DNA of 64,000 nucleotides from Datisca glomerata. Its lineage: Eukaryota; Streptophyta; Magnoliopsida; Cucurbitales; Datiscaceae. Numbering within the stretch: the first letter of the stretch is position 1; every line of letters starts with the position of its first letter. A model generated the notes under the pieces. It made no database searches. It had not been told where the DNA came from and was given only the letters and a program-made list of their open reading frames with translations. The stretch spans positions 1,022,260 to 1,086,259 of the forward strand of contig QANY01002235.1 in NCBI GenBank assembly GCA_003255025.1. Direction: 5' to 3'. Below, in pieces: positions 12,230-23,988 of the stretch. Position numbers and translations under genes: made by a program.

Positions 12230-12803
12230 TATCCGAGACTTTTATCCCCAATTAGCTCAGGATACAGCTCTGTTAACTCAGAGGCTTCAAAAGAAACCTA
12301 TACCTTGGACATCAGATCTTACCTTAGCTGTTAAATATATTAAAGCTAAAATTCAACAATTACATTGTTTAGCTTTACCACACCCTACATGGAATAAAAT
12401 TGTAGAAATTGATGCCTCTAACCTAGGTTATGAAGGTATTCTGAAACAGTTAAATCCCCAAACACATAAAGAAGAATTATTAAGATTCACCTCTGGTACC
12501 TAGAAAGGACCAGCAAAAAATTATCCGACGATTAAACAAGAATGTTTAGCAATTGTGAAATGTGTTTTAAAATTTCAAGATGATCTTTTAAACCAACATT
12601 TTCTTATCCGTGTTGATTGCTCTGCTGCAAAACAGATTTTCAAAAAAGATGTTCAAAATCTTGCATCAAAACAAATATTTGCATCATGGCAAAGCATCTT
12701 ATCTATCTTTGATTTTGATATTGAATATATTAAGGGTGAACAGAATTCTCTTCCTGATTTTCTAACCCGTGAATATTTACAGGAAAAACTCAATCATGAG
12801 TAA
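12228..12803 (+). pseudogene. Viral RT C-terminus and RNase H, copy A
   Basis: Resumes the polyprotein after the inverted block. RNase H landmarks are an EIDASNLGYEGIL stretch near 12410 and a C-terminal FDIEYIKGEQNSLPDFLTREYL, typical of pararetroviral RNase H. A Trp-to-stop change (TAG at 12501-12503) breaks the frame. The stop TAA at 12801-12803 overlaps the next start: ATG at 12796 lies within ATGAGTAA. Confidence 0.8.
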
Positions 12804-13362
12804 CCGAGGAAGAGGTCGTAGCTCTCGTGGGCGCGGACGTGGCAGAATCAATCTGCAAGATCCGAATGATGGGATTTTATGGCCCTCAGAATTCCCCAGT
12901 GTCCAAGAGGCTACTCGTAAGAGTACAAAAGAAGTCCTCTTGACACCTGAACAGTATACACTTAACAGAATTTCTGAGGAATTAATCCTCATTATTGAAC
13001 CGAATGATGAAAAATGGATGGAAGATCCATGGGAGATCAAAAATCGATATCTCTCCACACAACAGTATCCAACCCGGTTTGAACACTATAGATACATCTA
13101 TGAGGCTATAGTAGTTCAATCTGGAAGCATGGAAATTAGACATACTTTCCATGACTCTAACCGAAATACCAGCCCAATTACTTTTAGTAAGGCTGTCATC
13201 CGCAATTTTATTTCCATTAATCAATGGGGTTTATATCCTCATACTACCAAAACAATGGAAATACACCAAAAAACAATTAAATACAGCTATTGGGATTATA
13301 TTGAATCCTTTACCAATACATTTTATTATCAAAACCCGATAAGAAACCATACATGGTTTATC
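12796..13362 (+). pseudogene. RG-rich viral ORF of unknown function, 5' part, copy A
   Basis: Starts at the ATG that overlaps the RNase H stop. The first 25 residues are an Arg/Gly repeat (SRGRGRGR), suggesting RNA binding. About 190 family residues follow, and homology stops at about 13362 where minus-oriented intergenic sequence begins. The open frame continues by chance to 13551. Florendoviruses carry an unassigned ORF in this position; I do not recognise a domain beyond the RG box. Confidence 0.75.
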
Positions 13363-13370
13363 CACCCATC

Positions 13371-14092
13371 AACACGCACCCGTACAGTGAGGAGGCAAAA
13401 CACTGTAGGTTCAGCGAGTTCAGATAACAAAATAACTTACACTGAGCACGTCTGTCAATGTTTTACAGGGGTCAACGTTCTTAACGCAATCTCTGCTCAA
13501 CAGACCTTACCCAGACGCGACTTGGGTGACGTCCCACTCAGTGTTCATTAACTGTTTTCTGAGCTTACTGTAGTACAGTGAATATTTCCTCAACCATAAC
13601 AAATACATATTGAGTGTCTTAGGCTAGCAACAGGATCATGATTAGTAGAGTTTATAGTCATGGTTATACACAGTTTACATTAATACATACATGGTCTCAT
13701 GAACTATTAATATGGGGAAAAAGAAACTTACGGTAAGGGAGCACTGGCGCTCCTGGTGATAACAACGTGATATGTGCAGGTGTGAGCAGAACAGAAATAG
13801 GAGAGGAGTGAGAGAGAGAGAGAGAGGGTAAGGCAAACTTAAGAGCTCAGCACATGAGCAGTCTATTTCACATTAAAGAAAAAGCTTCTTTTTTATCAAC
13901 AAGGGTGAGAGGTCCTTTTATATTACAGAAAGTAAGTTAACTCGAGTATAAGTGTAGATAAAAAGTAACTTAACTTACGTTAAAAGTAACTATACAACAG
14001 TAGTCTAAGCATTAATAATTACATAACATAGTGTGGCGTGGTAAACATCGTCCACGTGTTCGGATGCGAGAGAGTTACTGTAGAACCCTTTG
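13371..14092 (-). promoter_or_regulatory. Inverted viral intergenic/promoter region, copy A
   Basis: Reverse complement of the region between the RG-rich ORF and the primer site of copy B (41.7-42.38 kb). It ends at 13371, about 13 bp short of where the primer-binding site would be. A degraded TATA-like stretch in minus orientation lies near 13913-13925, followed downstream by a pyrimidine-rich leader. The right end abuts a TA tract. The 112-bp repeat (13981-14092) is part of it. Confidence 0.7.
13981..14092. repeat. 112-bp direct repeat inside copy A, second copy
   Basis: Matches 11395-11506 almost perfectly; it ends exactly at the TA tract (14093-14104) that forms the right boundary of the viral insertion. 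Confidence 0.9.
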
Positions 14093-14104
14093 TATATATA
14101 TATA

Positions 14105-15104
14105 ATTTAGTATGAACACCTCAAAATATGATATATGTTCACGTCCAATTATCCTCTGAGAGTCATGTATCCATATAATTCATAATAAGAACACTTCATA
14201 ATTAATGATCTAATTATTTTTAGTATTGATTTAATTATTTTTTGTTAAAATTAGTTATGCAATTATTAACTAGAAATATAATTTTATCAATATAATCATG
14301 TCTAAGCTTTTGTACGTGTCATAAATATTTTATTATTTTTTACATAATAAAATATAAACATATTTTGATTATAAAAAATAAAATAACAAATCATTCAAAA
14401 TCTGTAATGTGAATCCTTAATCTAAACTATAATATGATTAAATATTATCATTTAAAAAATTTCATAATTTTTTATAATATAATTTAGTATATAAATGTTT
14501 TAATTTATAATATATAATTAAATATTTCGTTATTACAAAATTATTAAGTTCGGTGGCATCTAAAATGTCTCTTTCAAAAAATTGTAAAAAAATATTGAGG
14601 TCGATTACAAACAAAATTATTTTTCTTCTAAAATAATACACAAGTATTACACTTTCTTGAATTTTTATAAAGCATTTTCTTAAATCTTTTTTTTATCATA
14701 TTTATTATCCAATACTTATAATTATCATGTCTTTTCATTATCCAACTCTTTGTACTCTTGACAAAAAATTAAATTAAAAAGAAAACTCTTTGTATTATTC
14801 TAACATTTCACTACACAATATTATCATCAAGTTTTTATAATGAGAAATTTTAATATTAAAATCTATTTTATTTAATTAGATTTTCAAGCTCATGCATAGC
14901 AGCACGGGCATTTAACTAGTTTTTAAGTAAAGACACTCAATTTATTAAGTACACATCTGTTAACTTGATATTAAATTTACCTAAATAATCTTAGTTTATC
15001 TAAAATCATCAAAACGAAAATAGGAGATGAAAAGTATGTTTCGTAAAACCCATTCCCTTTCGTTCCTCCACAGCCAAACGCACTTCGGGAGAAAACCCAC
15101 ATCT
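14105..15104. other. AT-rich spacer without recognisable gene
   Basis: Very AT-rich, with short open frames only. I see nothing supportable apart from A/T runs. It separates viral copy A from the foldback structure. Confidence 0.6.
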
Positions 15105-15492
15105 TGAGTAAACTCTCATGCACTTTGATCAAAATATAAATTATATTCTTAAACTTTATTTTCATATTTTTATATCCATATAATTTGAGAAAACTAAAAA
15201 AATTAGGTTAAATTAAAGAGTTAAAATTACCAATAATTTTTTTAATACAAAAATACCACTCCCTCCTTCTTTCCTATTATCTCTGGTATAAAAAAGAGAT
15301 CCATATTTTTCATCTTCTTACTTCCTTCTCAACTTTATCTTGGTGTTGATTCATATTTTAAAGTTTGTTGTATCATTTAGTTTAGAATATGCATCTTTTT
15401 TATTTTTTACAACACTAAATAAAATATAAAAATATATTTTAATGTCTCAAAGCAACGGTCTCAGACTCCAATTACTCGAAGCAGAAGCAGGC

Positions 15493-15792
15493 CTAACTGA
15501 ACCCTTTTACACACTCCCAAAAGTCTCCAAAACCACTTTCCCCAATCTTTAACATCCTGGCGAACCCATGAGTTGCTTCTCTCAACTCCTGTGAGGAGAA
15601 ACTCCTCAGATTATGCTCCTTCTCTTTGTACAATTCAGAAATTGCTCTCGGCGAAGGTAAAGAGTTCGACGAATTCGTCGCTCGATCAGTAGCCGCCCCA
15701 TTTGATTTGCTCTTCTGGTTCAATTCCGGAGCAGACTTCGATCCTCCTTGCTTCGTCTTCGATTTATCCTTGAAATTAAACAGACACTTCAT
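15493..15792 (-). pseudogene. RLCK-VII kinase first-exon fragment (PCRK1/PCRK2-like)
   Basis: Encodes MKCLFNFKDKSKTK, a Ser-rich linker with SAPELNQKS, then ELYKEKEHNLRSFSSQELREAT and RMLKIGESGFG, which is the N-terminal exon of PCRK/PBL-type receptor-like cytoplasmic kinases up to the glycine-rich loop. Intact relatives continue with a GSVYKG motif. Here a roughly 10-bp insertion shifts the frame in the loop, and the original frame just after it would read GSV-stop-KGSVRP, so a nonsense change is also present. The rest of the kinase is absent. Upstream on the minus strand (15793-16120) lies plausible 5' UTR sequence, so the fragment appears to carry the promoter-proximal end of a donor gene. 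In the living gene the protein acts in immune signalling at the plasma membrane. The upstream ATG at 15837 is less family-like than the one at 15792. Confidence 0.75.
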
Positions 15793-16479
15793 TTTCTCAG
15801 CTCCCAAACAACAAAATAAGCAGATCAAGACTACCACTGCTGGTTTCTCATAAATCGATACTCAATTCAAACAGAGAGGTCAAAATTCGAAAGAAATAAA
15901 TTCAGAGTATTTTCAGAGAAGATCGATACTCAATTCCCGTCTTTATCCCTACTCGATTATCTTTTTCTTTCTTCCAGTTCTTTGTTTGGGTTTTCTCTCT
16001 TTTTTTCTTGGCAATGCTTGATTGCTGAGCTCTTCGGATCTTGATTTTCTTGAAGAAGAACGAAGAGAAAATGAAACAACTCGTTTCGTTTCAGTTTCTG
16101 TGGCTAATTTATAACTTTAAAAGAAAAATGCTTTTTTTGCTAAACTATAATCTTTCATAAAATATTTTATAAAATTATACTATGGATCTAATTTTTACTT
16201 ATTCAAATCCTCACCCACATTCCTTTCATTTTTTTAATTGTCATTTTTACACATTGACTCACACTCTCTCTTTTCATCTTCCATATTCATCTCTCTCTCT
16301 TAGAAACTCATTTTCTACATAACTAAATACAACAATGAGTTTTATTAATTTTTGTAGATTTTATTAACACTTGTTAATTTTAACGTGGATGGAGAGAGAA
16401 AGATAGAACGTAGAGCGTGGAGAGAGAACGTTGAGAAAGAGAGAGAACGTCGAGAGAGAGAGGGGTACACGACTCCCGT

Positions 16480-17600
16480 GTACCAATCATGTAGTTTACA
16501 CGACGTCCGTGTACTCATTGTATAGTCTATAGGATAGCTAAACGATGCATGCGTACCCATCGTGTAGTCTATATGATAACTACACGATTCTCGTGTATGC
16601 ATCGTGTACACTACATATGTAGTATATTTAAATATATATATATATATTAAAATATTAATAAATATGGAGGTTGAGTGTTGAAAAAGAATAAATTGATATT
16701 TGATTTGAAATTGTGTAAGAAATGTATTTGTGAGAAAGAATGAAGAAAATGTTAGTGGATGATGGGTCATATGTGCACGATGGTTACATGATCGTCATGT
16801 AATTATTGTGTACACTACACATGTAATATATTTAATTTTATATATTTATTTAAATACAAATGAATTAACGTTTGATTTGATGTTGTGTAAGAAAAGTATT
16901 GGTGAAAAAAATGAAGAAAAAGTAAATAGATGGTGGGTCATGGGTACAAGATAGCTACACGATTGTCGTGTAGTGTACACAATTATCGTGTAATCATCGT
17001 GTACACTACACATGTAATATATTTAATTTTATATATTTATTTAAATAAAAAATATTGAGGTTGAGTGTTGAAGAAGAACGAATCGACATCTGATTTGATG
17101 TTATGTAAGAAACGTATTAGTGAAAAAATGAAGAAAAAGTAAGTGGATGGTGAGCCATAGGTACACGATGGCTACACGATCGTCGTGTAGTCATCGTGGA
17201 CACTATATACATGTAATATATTTATTTAAATATAAAAAAATTTGGGATGTTGTGTAAGAAAAGATGAATATGGATGGTGGGTCATGAATACAAGTGTTGA
17301 AAAAATGATTTGACATTTGATTTGATGTTGTATAAGAAAAGAATTCGGGGGAGAGAAGATTGAAGAAAAAGTAAGTGGATGGTGGGTCATGAATACAAGA
17401 TAGTTACACGATCGTTGTGTAGTGTACACGATCGTCGTGTAGTCATCGTGTAGTAGACATGATGGCTACACGATCGTCGTACATATATCGTGTAGTGTAC
17501 ACGACGGGTACACGGACATCGTGTAGACTATTCAATGGGTACATGAGCATTCATGTAACCATTATGTAAACTATACGATGAGTACATGGACGTCATGTAC
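16480..17600. repeat. Tandem array of palindrome-bearing units
   Basis: Four to five imperfect units of roughly 170-220 bp. Each holds short inverted motifs such as CTACACGATCGTCGTGTAG, followed by ACATGTAATATATTTAATTT and a GATGGTGGGTCAT block. Copies begin near 16600, 16770, 16945, 17160 and 17400. It forms the loop of the surrounding foldback structure. Open frames here are by-products of the repeat. Confidence 0.75.
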
Positions 17601-17611
17601 CCCCCTCTCGA

Positions 17612-17613
<2 letters not shown>

Positions 17614-17652
<39 letters not shown>
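17614..17652. repeat. (TC)n microsatellite
   Basis: About 19 TC dinucleotides within the right inner arm of the foldback element; the matching left arm has a GA-rich stretch (16386-16465). Confidence 0.9.
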
Positions 17653-17654
<2 letters not shown>

Positions 17655-18290
17655 CCCTCCTCTTCTACGCTCTACGTTCTCTCTTATTATCTCTCTACGT
17701 TCTCTCTCAAAATTAATAAAACCCACAAAAATTAACAAAACTTACAAAAATTAACAAAACTCGTTAAAATTAACAGATGTTAACAAAATCCATAAAAATT
17801 AATAAAACTCATTAAAATTAACAAAACCCATTTTGTTATGTTTAGTTTTGGAGAAAATGGATTTATAGGAGGGAGAGATGAATATGGAAGATGAACAAAG
17901 AGAGTGTATGCCAGTTTGTAAGAGGACAATAAGAGGAGAAAGAGAAAAATGAAGGGAAGGTGGACCAATGATTAGGATAAACAAAAATTAGGCCAATAAT
18001 ATAATTTTATCAAATGTTTTATCAAATAGTATAATTTAGCAAAAAAACCAAGGAAAAACCCAGGAGCATTGTTAAGGTACACTTTTTATAAGAGAGATAA
18101 TGGGAAGGAAGAGAGAGGGAGGTGTATTTTTGTATTAAAAAAATTGCAATTAGTTTTAACTATTTAATTTCACAGAATGATATTTTTTATAGTTTCTCAA
18201 ATTATAGAAGTATAAAAATATGAAAAAAAAATTGAGAGTATAGTTTACATTTTGATCAAAATATAAGGGTGTATTTTACATTTTGACATT

Positions 18291-18957
18291 TTAAAGATGT
18301 GCTAGCAAATGGTATACATGTCTTTTAAAGATGCGTTAACAAAAACCTAATAGATGAAGTGTGAGTCTTCGTACTTAAAAATCATAGTGGTTGTGAATTA
18401 CATTTTTAAACTTACATGATTGTGATTGTTACTTACTGAAATTACATGGGGGTAAGTGAATTCCCTTGACAATAATAGTATGTTTTTCTCTCAATATTGC
18501 TACAAGCAAGAGAGAGATTTAAAAACAGCATATTTGGGAAAAAAAATGAAATTAGGACCCTAGATTTTTTAACGACATTTTGTATATAAGAAATGACTAA
18601 GTTATCTCTTTGATTTAAATTTTTTCTGTTAAACTCTATGACTACTAAACCAGGATCTAATGAAAATATTTTGCTAGATCTTTGCATTGCAAGTGTTAAT
18701 TTTAACGTCGGAATGTTAGGCTAGAGGCTTGGAGAAAATTTTTGCTAAATCAAGGTATAGCGCGAAGTAATTTAGTCTTTTTTCTTATAAAAAAATCACA
18801 TTTCGTTAAAAAAGATATCTAGGAGTTTTATTTTCATTTTTTTCTTCCTCAAGTGTCTCCCAACCACAAGTTCCCTACAAAAAATTCTTCATTATCTGCC
18901 AATAGAAACTGTGTCTTGGTAACAATGGTTTTGGTTTATAGAGGGAAACTCGTTTCT
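18291..18957. other. Spacer between two foldback elements
   Basis: AT-rich; only short chance frames. Nothing recognisable as a gene. Confidence 0.5.
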
Positions 18958-20636
18958 TTTTTTGGGCAAACATGGATAAAAATATTTTTTTCATTTTACT
19001 TGAGGATTTTTATACTTTTTTTTCAAAACAAATAATTTTATATTTCTGGTCCACCAACTTCACATCATCACTTGCAATCTCTCTCTTCCCGCATCATTTC
19101 TTTTTCTTTCTCAATGCACATGTTAAATCAATTTAATAATGTTTTATTCTTCTTTTTCTTCTTTATTTTTCAACGAAGCATTTTCTTCTACTTATAGGGT
19201 TCACGTAGTTTTTTATGACTACTTGAATCTTTTAAATAATTATTTTTTTATCAGTTAACACTCATACACCAAGCGACAACTTGAAATATTCAAGTAGTTA
19301 TTTATGACTACTTGAAGGGTTCAAGTATTTTTTTTTTGTCAGTCAATTACTCATACACCAGGTGACTACTTGAAGGGTTCAAGTAATTGTTTGACTACTT
19401 GAACCCTTCAAGTAGTTATTTTTTGTTTGATCAGTCAGCAACCGAAACACTAGTGACTACTTGAAGGTATCAAGTGATTTTTTATGACTACTTGAATTTT
19501 CAAGTAATTTTTTATGACCATTTGAGTATTTTTTACGTCCAAAAAATAAGAAAAAATGAATGTTGAGTACTTAAAGGCTTCAAGTAGCTTTTTATGACTA
19601 TTTGAACCCTTCAAGTAGTTATTTTTTTCGTCAGTCAACAACCTATACATTAGGTGACTACTTGAAGGGTTCAAGTACTTGTTTATGACTACTTGAAAAC
19701 CCTTAAAGTACTCAACGTTCCTTTTCTCCCTTTTTGACGTAAAAACAGACTCAAGTAGTCATAAAATTCTATTTGAATCCTTCAAGTAGTCACCTGGTGT
19801 TTACGTTACTGACTAAACAAAAAACAATTACTTGATGGTTCAAGTAGTCATAAACAACTACTTAAACCATTCAAGTAGGCATAAGCAACTACTTGAACGA
19901 TTCAAGTAGTCACCTAATGTATGAGTTACTGACTGACGAAAAAAATAACTATTTGAATTGTTCAAGTAGTCATAAAAAACTACTTAAACCCTTCATTTAC
20001 TCAGCGTTCATTTTTTCATATTTTTTGGACGTAAAAAAGGCTCAAGTAGTCATAAAAATTTACTTGAATTGTTCAAGTAATCATAAAAAAACTACTTGAT
20101 ACCTTCAAGTAGTCGCTGGTGTTTGAGTTGTTGATTGATCAAATAAAAAACAACAACTTGAATGGTTCAAGTATTCATAAACAACTACTTGAACCATTCA
20201 AATAGTCACCTGATGTATGGGTAATTGACTGATAAAAAATAACTATTTGAACCCTTCAAGTAGTCATAAACAACTACTTGAAGGGTTCAAATAGTTTCAA
20301 AAATTACTTGAACCCTTTAAGCAGTCACCTGGTGTATGAGTGTTGACTAACAAAAAAATAATTACTTGAAGGGTTCAAGTAGTCATAAGAAATTACTTGA
20401 ACCCTTCAAGTAGAAGAAAAAATTTCGTTGAAAAATACAGAAGAAGAAGAAGAAAAATAAAATATTATTAAATTGATTTGACATACGCACTGGAGAAAGA
20501 AAAAGAAATTATGAGGGAAGAGAGAGATTGTAAGTGGTGATGTAAAGTTGGTAGGCCAGGAGTATAAAATTTCTTATTTTCAAAATGAGGTAAAAAATTT
20601 CTTAGACAAGTTGAAAAAGGTATATTAACCCAAATA
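18958..20636. mobile_element. Foldback element, near-complete palindrome built of CAAGTAGT subrepeats
   Basis: The left half (18958 to about 19795) is the inverted complement of the right half (about 19795-20636). Outer landmarks: TTTGGGCAAA (18960) against TTAACCCAAA (20625), and CTGGTCCACCAACTTCACATC (19046) against its complement at 20539-20559. Inside, a short palindrome of the form CTACTTGAA-N3-TTCAAGTAG recurs about twenty times, alternating with a GTCAGTCAA...CACCAGGTGAC spacer. Two open frames on opposite strands (19450-19674 minus and 19893-20099 plus) encode near-identical peptides (MNPSSSHLMY, MNDSSSHLMY), which is what a palindrome predicts. No transposase; non-autonomous. Confidence 0.8.
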
Positions 20637-23083
20637 ACCCTAATTACTTTTACAATCAGTGATACAGAAGAAGCCTCGTTGTATACCTAAAATAAGAGGT
20701 GGTCTTATTTTTGCAAAACTTATCACCATACTGTAGAAAACTTAACTTGACAATGAAAACTTATTTACCCACTAGATGATTGACATAAATTCTTAATCTT
20801 TACATTTGTACTTTAAAAATTGTCACGTGGCTCTCCATCATATATATATATATAATTGGGTATGTAAGTTTAGAATTATGACATGTGGCATTATATTTTA
20901 ATTCTTGTGACTTCATATGTCATTAAGTAATTAATAGTTTATTATATTATTTTATTTAGATAAATATATAATAGATAAAATCATTAAATATATAATAAGT
21001 TTAGAGAATTAATTTGATAATGGATAAATGATGAGTTACTGAAATTAAAAAGAATTGGTACGATGAAAAGACATGGAAAAGTGAGAAAACATTAAGAGTT
21101 ACAATTTAACAAATAAAAAAAGAGTTACAAGCATATGTATATAGATAGCATCTAGCACATTCTACCCAACATCAACTCGTCGAACTTTCAAGTTGCATGT
21201 TTATAAGTTTTGGCGAAGAACTTTCTCGGCAAAATTAATATTTTAAAAATATGTAAGTTACTCATATCATAATTTTTAATTTCTTTTTTATTGTTCTTCC
21301 AATGTATAAGTTGATAAAAGGTTGTTATAAGTTTATGCTCTCTGTATAGTTAATTAAGTCGGTCAATATCTTAATAAATATGATATTGCAGTATTGTTAT
21401 TTTAATTAATTGATAAATTTTCTAATAAGATTTCTTATGTATTTTTGAATTTTAGTTATTCTAGATGATATGTAATTTATTTTAATTATAGTTATTTATA
21501 TCAATTTGAATGTTATTATATATATTATTATTATTTATTATAATACGAAATATTTTTAAACTTGCATGGAAACTCTTATGGGTGAAAATGTTTTCATTAA
21601 ATACATCAGTTTCTTTCGTTATTAATTATTTAAAAATTATTTTCAATTTTTTTTTAAATTTGTCACAAGATAAATTTTTTTATTTGCTGGGACCATAAAT
21701 TATAAGTAGGAACTATTTTATATAATCTAAAGATCTTCAAATGTATTGGAAAACATTATTTGTAAAATATTAGAATATCTGTTTATAAACCTTACATTAT
21801 TTTTAGCTTGAAATTTTATTGTTTTTCTTTTTACATTGATTTTTTTAATCGTTTAAAGTACATAATTACTCTTTATGATAAATTTCATGCAACTTTTTTT
21901 TTTCATTCTATTGATATACTATTTGTAAAATTAAATATATTTTTAATTAGTTTTTTATATAACTTGAGTAATAAGAAATTTACAACTTTTCACCTTCCAT
22001 CATATAGTTTACATTAATTAAACTGAATATTATAGTTTGGCTATTCACTTTCCATTAGTTTAGTTTAATTATACTATAAATTGAATACTTAACTACATAA
22101 ATATAATTTATAAATTGTTACTGTCAAATTTATAGGATTATTTTATTAGAAGGTATCAAGTTTTGGCTAAAATTATATTTCGTCATTTATAAATCTAAAA
22201 TATTGTGTGTAAATTAAACTAAAATTATAATTATAATATTACATATTTTATTAGTTAAATTACATAGCCATAACTAAAACATAAATACTTTTCAACTTAT
22301 TGTCGTTTAGTATTGCATTCTCATTAATTGTAAATAATACAAATTAACAACAAAGTAAACACATGTATAAATAAAAAAAGAAACTTTCAATATCAAAATT
22401 TTAAAAAAAAACTTTTTGACTTCTTCCTTTTGATATCTCATTTGATTTGTTGCAATAATAATTAAAAATATGTCTATCTTCTATATTAACTTTTTGTATA
22501 ATTCTTGCGTTCCGTTAAATAGAGAGATGATTTTCAATCCTATTTATATAACTTACGGTCCTTTGCATTCTTATTTTCTTTCTTTTTTTTCTTAAATAAT
22601 TCCTATAGAGATAACATGTTATTAACATTTAGAAACTGTTTTAATTTAGACTATTCAATTCAATAATTTTCATTAGCAAGTGTCTCTATTCAATCTGTTG
22701 AAGTAAAACAAACGATAGTAGGTGCAAGAGAGTGGATTGTGAATGCACCCGAAGAAAAACAATAAGAAAAATAAAAGAAAACATTTAACAAGAACAAAAG
22801 CATAATGATTATGCACAAAAATAAAGTAAATGTAGAAATAATAAAAGACAAGTTATGAACAAGAAATAAAGCAATGAGAAAAAATAAATGACACATTTAA
22901 TTGACTATAAAATTGAACATTTCAATTTCTTCTTATATAGTTGAAAAAAATGAGAGAATTTTACTAGCACAAGGGGAGGACATATGACATATCTCAAATA
23001 TTTGAGATCTTTGTTAGAAACAGGCATTTACTTCATGAATTAGTAAATGTTAACATGACTCGATAAATTAACATATTTTATAT
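20637..23083. other. AT-rich intergenic region
   Basis: Very AT-rich with a short TA tract at about 20840-20853. All open frames are short and of low complexity. No gene, RNA or element could be supported. Confidence 0.55.
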
Positions 23084-23968
23084 TACGAGCCCACCCCGAG
23101 ATCACCCAAGGCCTAATCCTCGAGAGCACCTCGGGGACACCTGAGACCAAGGCCTCAGGGACACCCGAGACTAAGGACTCGGGGAAACCCAAGGCCTAGG
23201 TCTCGGGGAATACTGCCCGCTCGGGGGCCAACACTTCATGTGAATTTACCCTCCCAGAGACTAAGCGTCTAAGGACCCTTGAAAGCCGCAGAAGGTGTCC
23301 AAGTAAATCAACTTGTGTTTTGACTAAGTCCCAATAGAGAGAGGTTCGCGCTTGGATGAGGACCTAAGGACGGGAAATATCCCACCTCAGTTCAAATAGG
23401 TCATCTGGGTCGAGGTAGAAGTTTGTAGAATGTCATATAGTATACATTTAATACACTCAAACCAGTGAGAGAAGGGAGAATGAGAAAAGGCATGAAGCCC
23501 ACTACCCAAGGAATCAGTCAACATGTGCCTAGCAGAGTGTCATCATAAGTATTTAATATGGTCGATCCAATAGAGGTCGAGGAAGTACATTATAGGATAC
23601 GCGGACAGGTTGTCCTGACACCTGAGGTCATCACTTGTTACCTCGTACCTCACCAAGCCAATCAAAGAAGCTTGAACCTGAGGGTTGGTCCGAGGAGGCA
23701 CTCCATTGGAGGAGAGGCCTGCTACTGTATGGAGACCAACCCATCCTTATAGTAAATGCACTTTAAAAGGTACGCAAGAACTTTCAACTAATTCTCTACT
23801 TTACTCTCCTATTTCCCTTACTGACTTAAGCTTTGGAGGGGGTAAAAATGATACCACCTCCCCTTTTCTTAGTATCCTACTTTACATTCTCCCATTGTAG
23901 GTGTGGAGAGAGAAGTGAAGCATAGACATTGTTGGCCTAATCTCACCCCTGAGATTTAGCCGTCAACA
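23084..23968 (+). repeat. 5' LTR, truncated at its 5' end
   Basis: Starts at CGAGCCCACC, equivalent to about position 123 of the 3' LTR, and ends in GCCGTCAACA. Aligned length is 885 bp against 879 bp in the 3' LTR. Shared blocks include CGAGACTAAG, GTTTTGACTAA and CTACTGTA.GGAGACCAACCC. Confidence 0.85.
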
Positions 23969-23988
23969 ATTAGCGCCGTCTATGGGAA
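23969..23988 (+). other. Primer-binding-site-like sequence of the LTR element
   Basis: ATTAGCGCCGTCTATGGGAA lies directly after the LTR end. It is close to the TTGGCGCCGTCTGTGGGAA sequence commonly found at this place in plant gypsy elements, whose start matches the acceptor end of a tRNA ending GGCGCCA. The assignment of the tRNA is uncertain. Confidence 0.55.

Larger units (their letters stand above)
6419..14092 (+). mobile_element. Endogenous pararetrovirus copy A (Caulimoviridae, florendovirus-like), rearranged
   Basis: About 7.7 kb between two TA tracts. In order: movement protein lacking its N-terminus (+), capsid/zinc-finger, protease and RT (+); an inverted block with the 3' part of the RG-rich ORF and intergenic region (-); RT end, RNase H and the 5' part of the RG-rich ORF (+); and the intergenic/promoter region (-). 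The primer-binding site, leader and first codons of the movement protein are absent. Nucleotide similarity to copy B (38-45.9 kb) is high, by eye roughly 95% where alignable. Many stops and frameshifts are present, so it is not coding-competent. The Caulimoviridae assignment rests on the MP-CP-PR-RT-RH order without an integrase; the florendovirus call is less certain. Confidence 0.88.
15105..18290. mobile_element. Long inverted-repeat (foldback/MULE-like) element carrying a kinase fragment
   Basis: Two nested pairs of inverted arms are visible. Outer arms: 15123-15300 matches the reverse complement of about 18070-18262 (shared TTTGATCAAAAT and CATATTTTTATA). Inner arms: 16130-16560 matches the reverse complement of about 17560-18048 (shared TTTTTTTGCTAAA, TTTTATAAAATTATA, TCTACGCTCTACGTT-type blocks). 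On the right the arms are 30 bp apart; on the left an 820-bp segment with an RLCK fragment sits between them. The centre is a palindromic tandem repeat. No transposase was found, so it would be non-autonomous. I could not define a target-site duplication, so the superfamily is uncertain. Confidence 0.65.

Noticed and set aside
13363..13551. C-terminal part of the open frame 12769-13551 as genuine viral protein
   Set aside because: From about 13363 the DNA is reverse-oriented non-coding viral sequence, so the codons are accidental.
15493..15837. The RLCK ORF as an intact small kinase gene
   Set aside because: It stops in the glycine-rich loop after a small insertion and lacks every catalytic motif.
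19450..20099. Two similar small ORFs on opposite strands as a duplicated gene pair
   Set aside because: They are mirror images produced by the palindrome and made of its subrepeats; there is no sign of a gene.
18958..20636. Regular repeats and spacers as a CRISPR-like array
   Set aside because: The spacers are not unique, the repeats lie in both orientations around a centre, and the setting is a plant nuclear genome.
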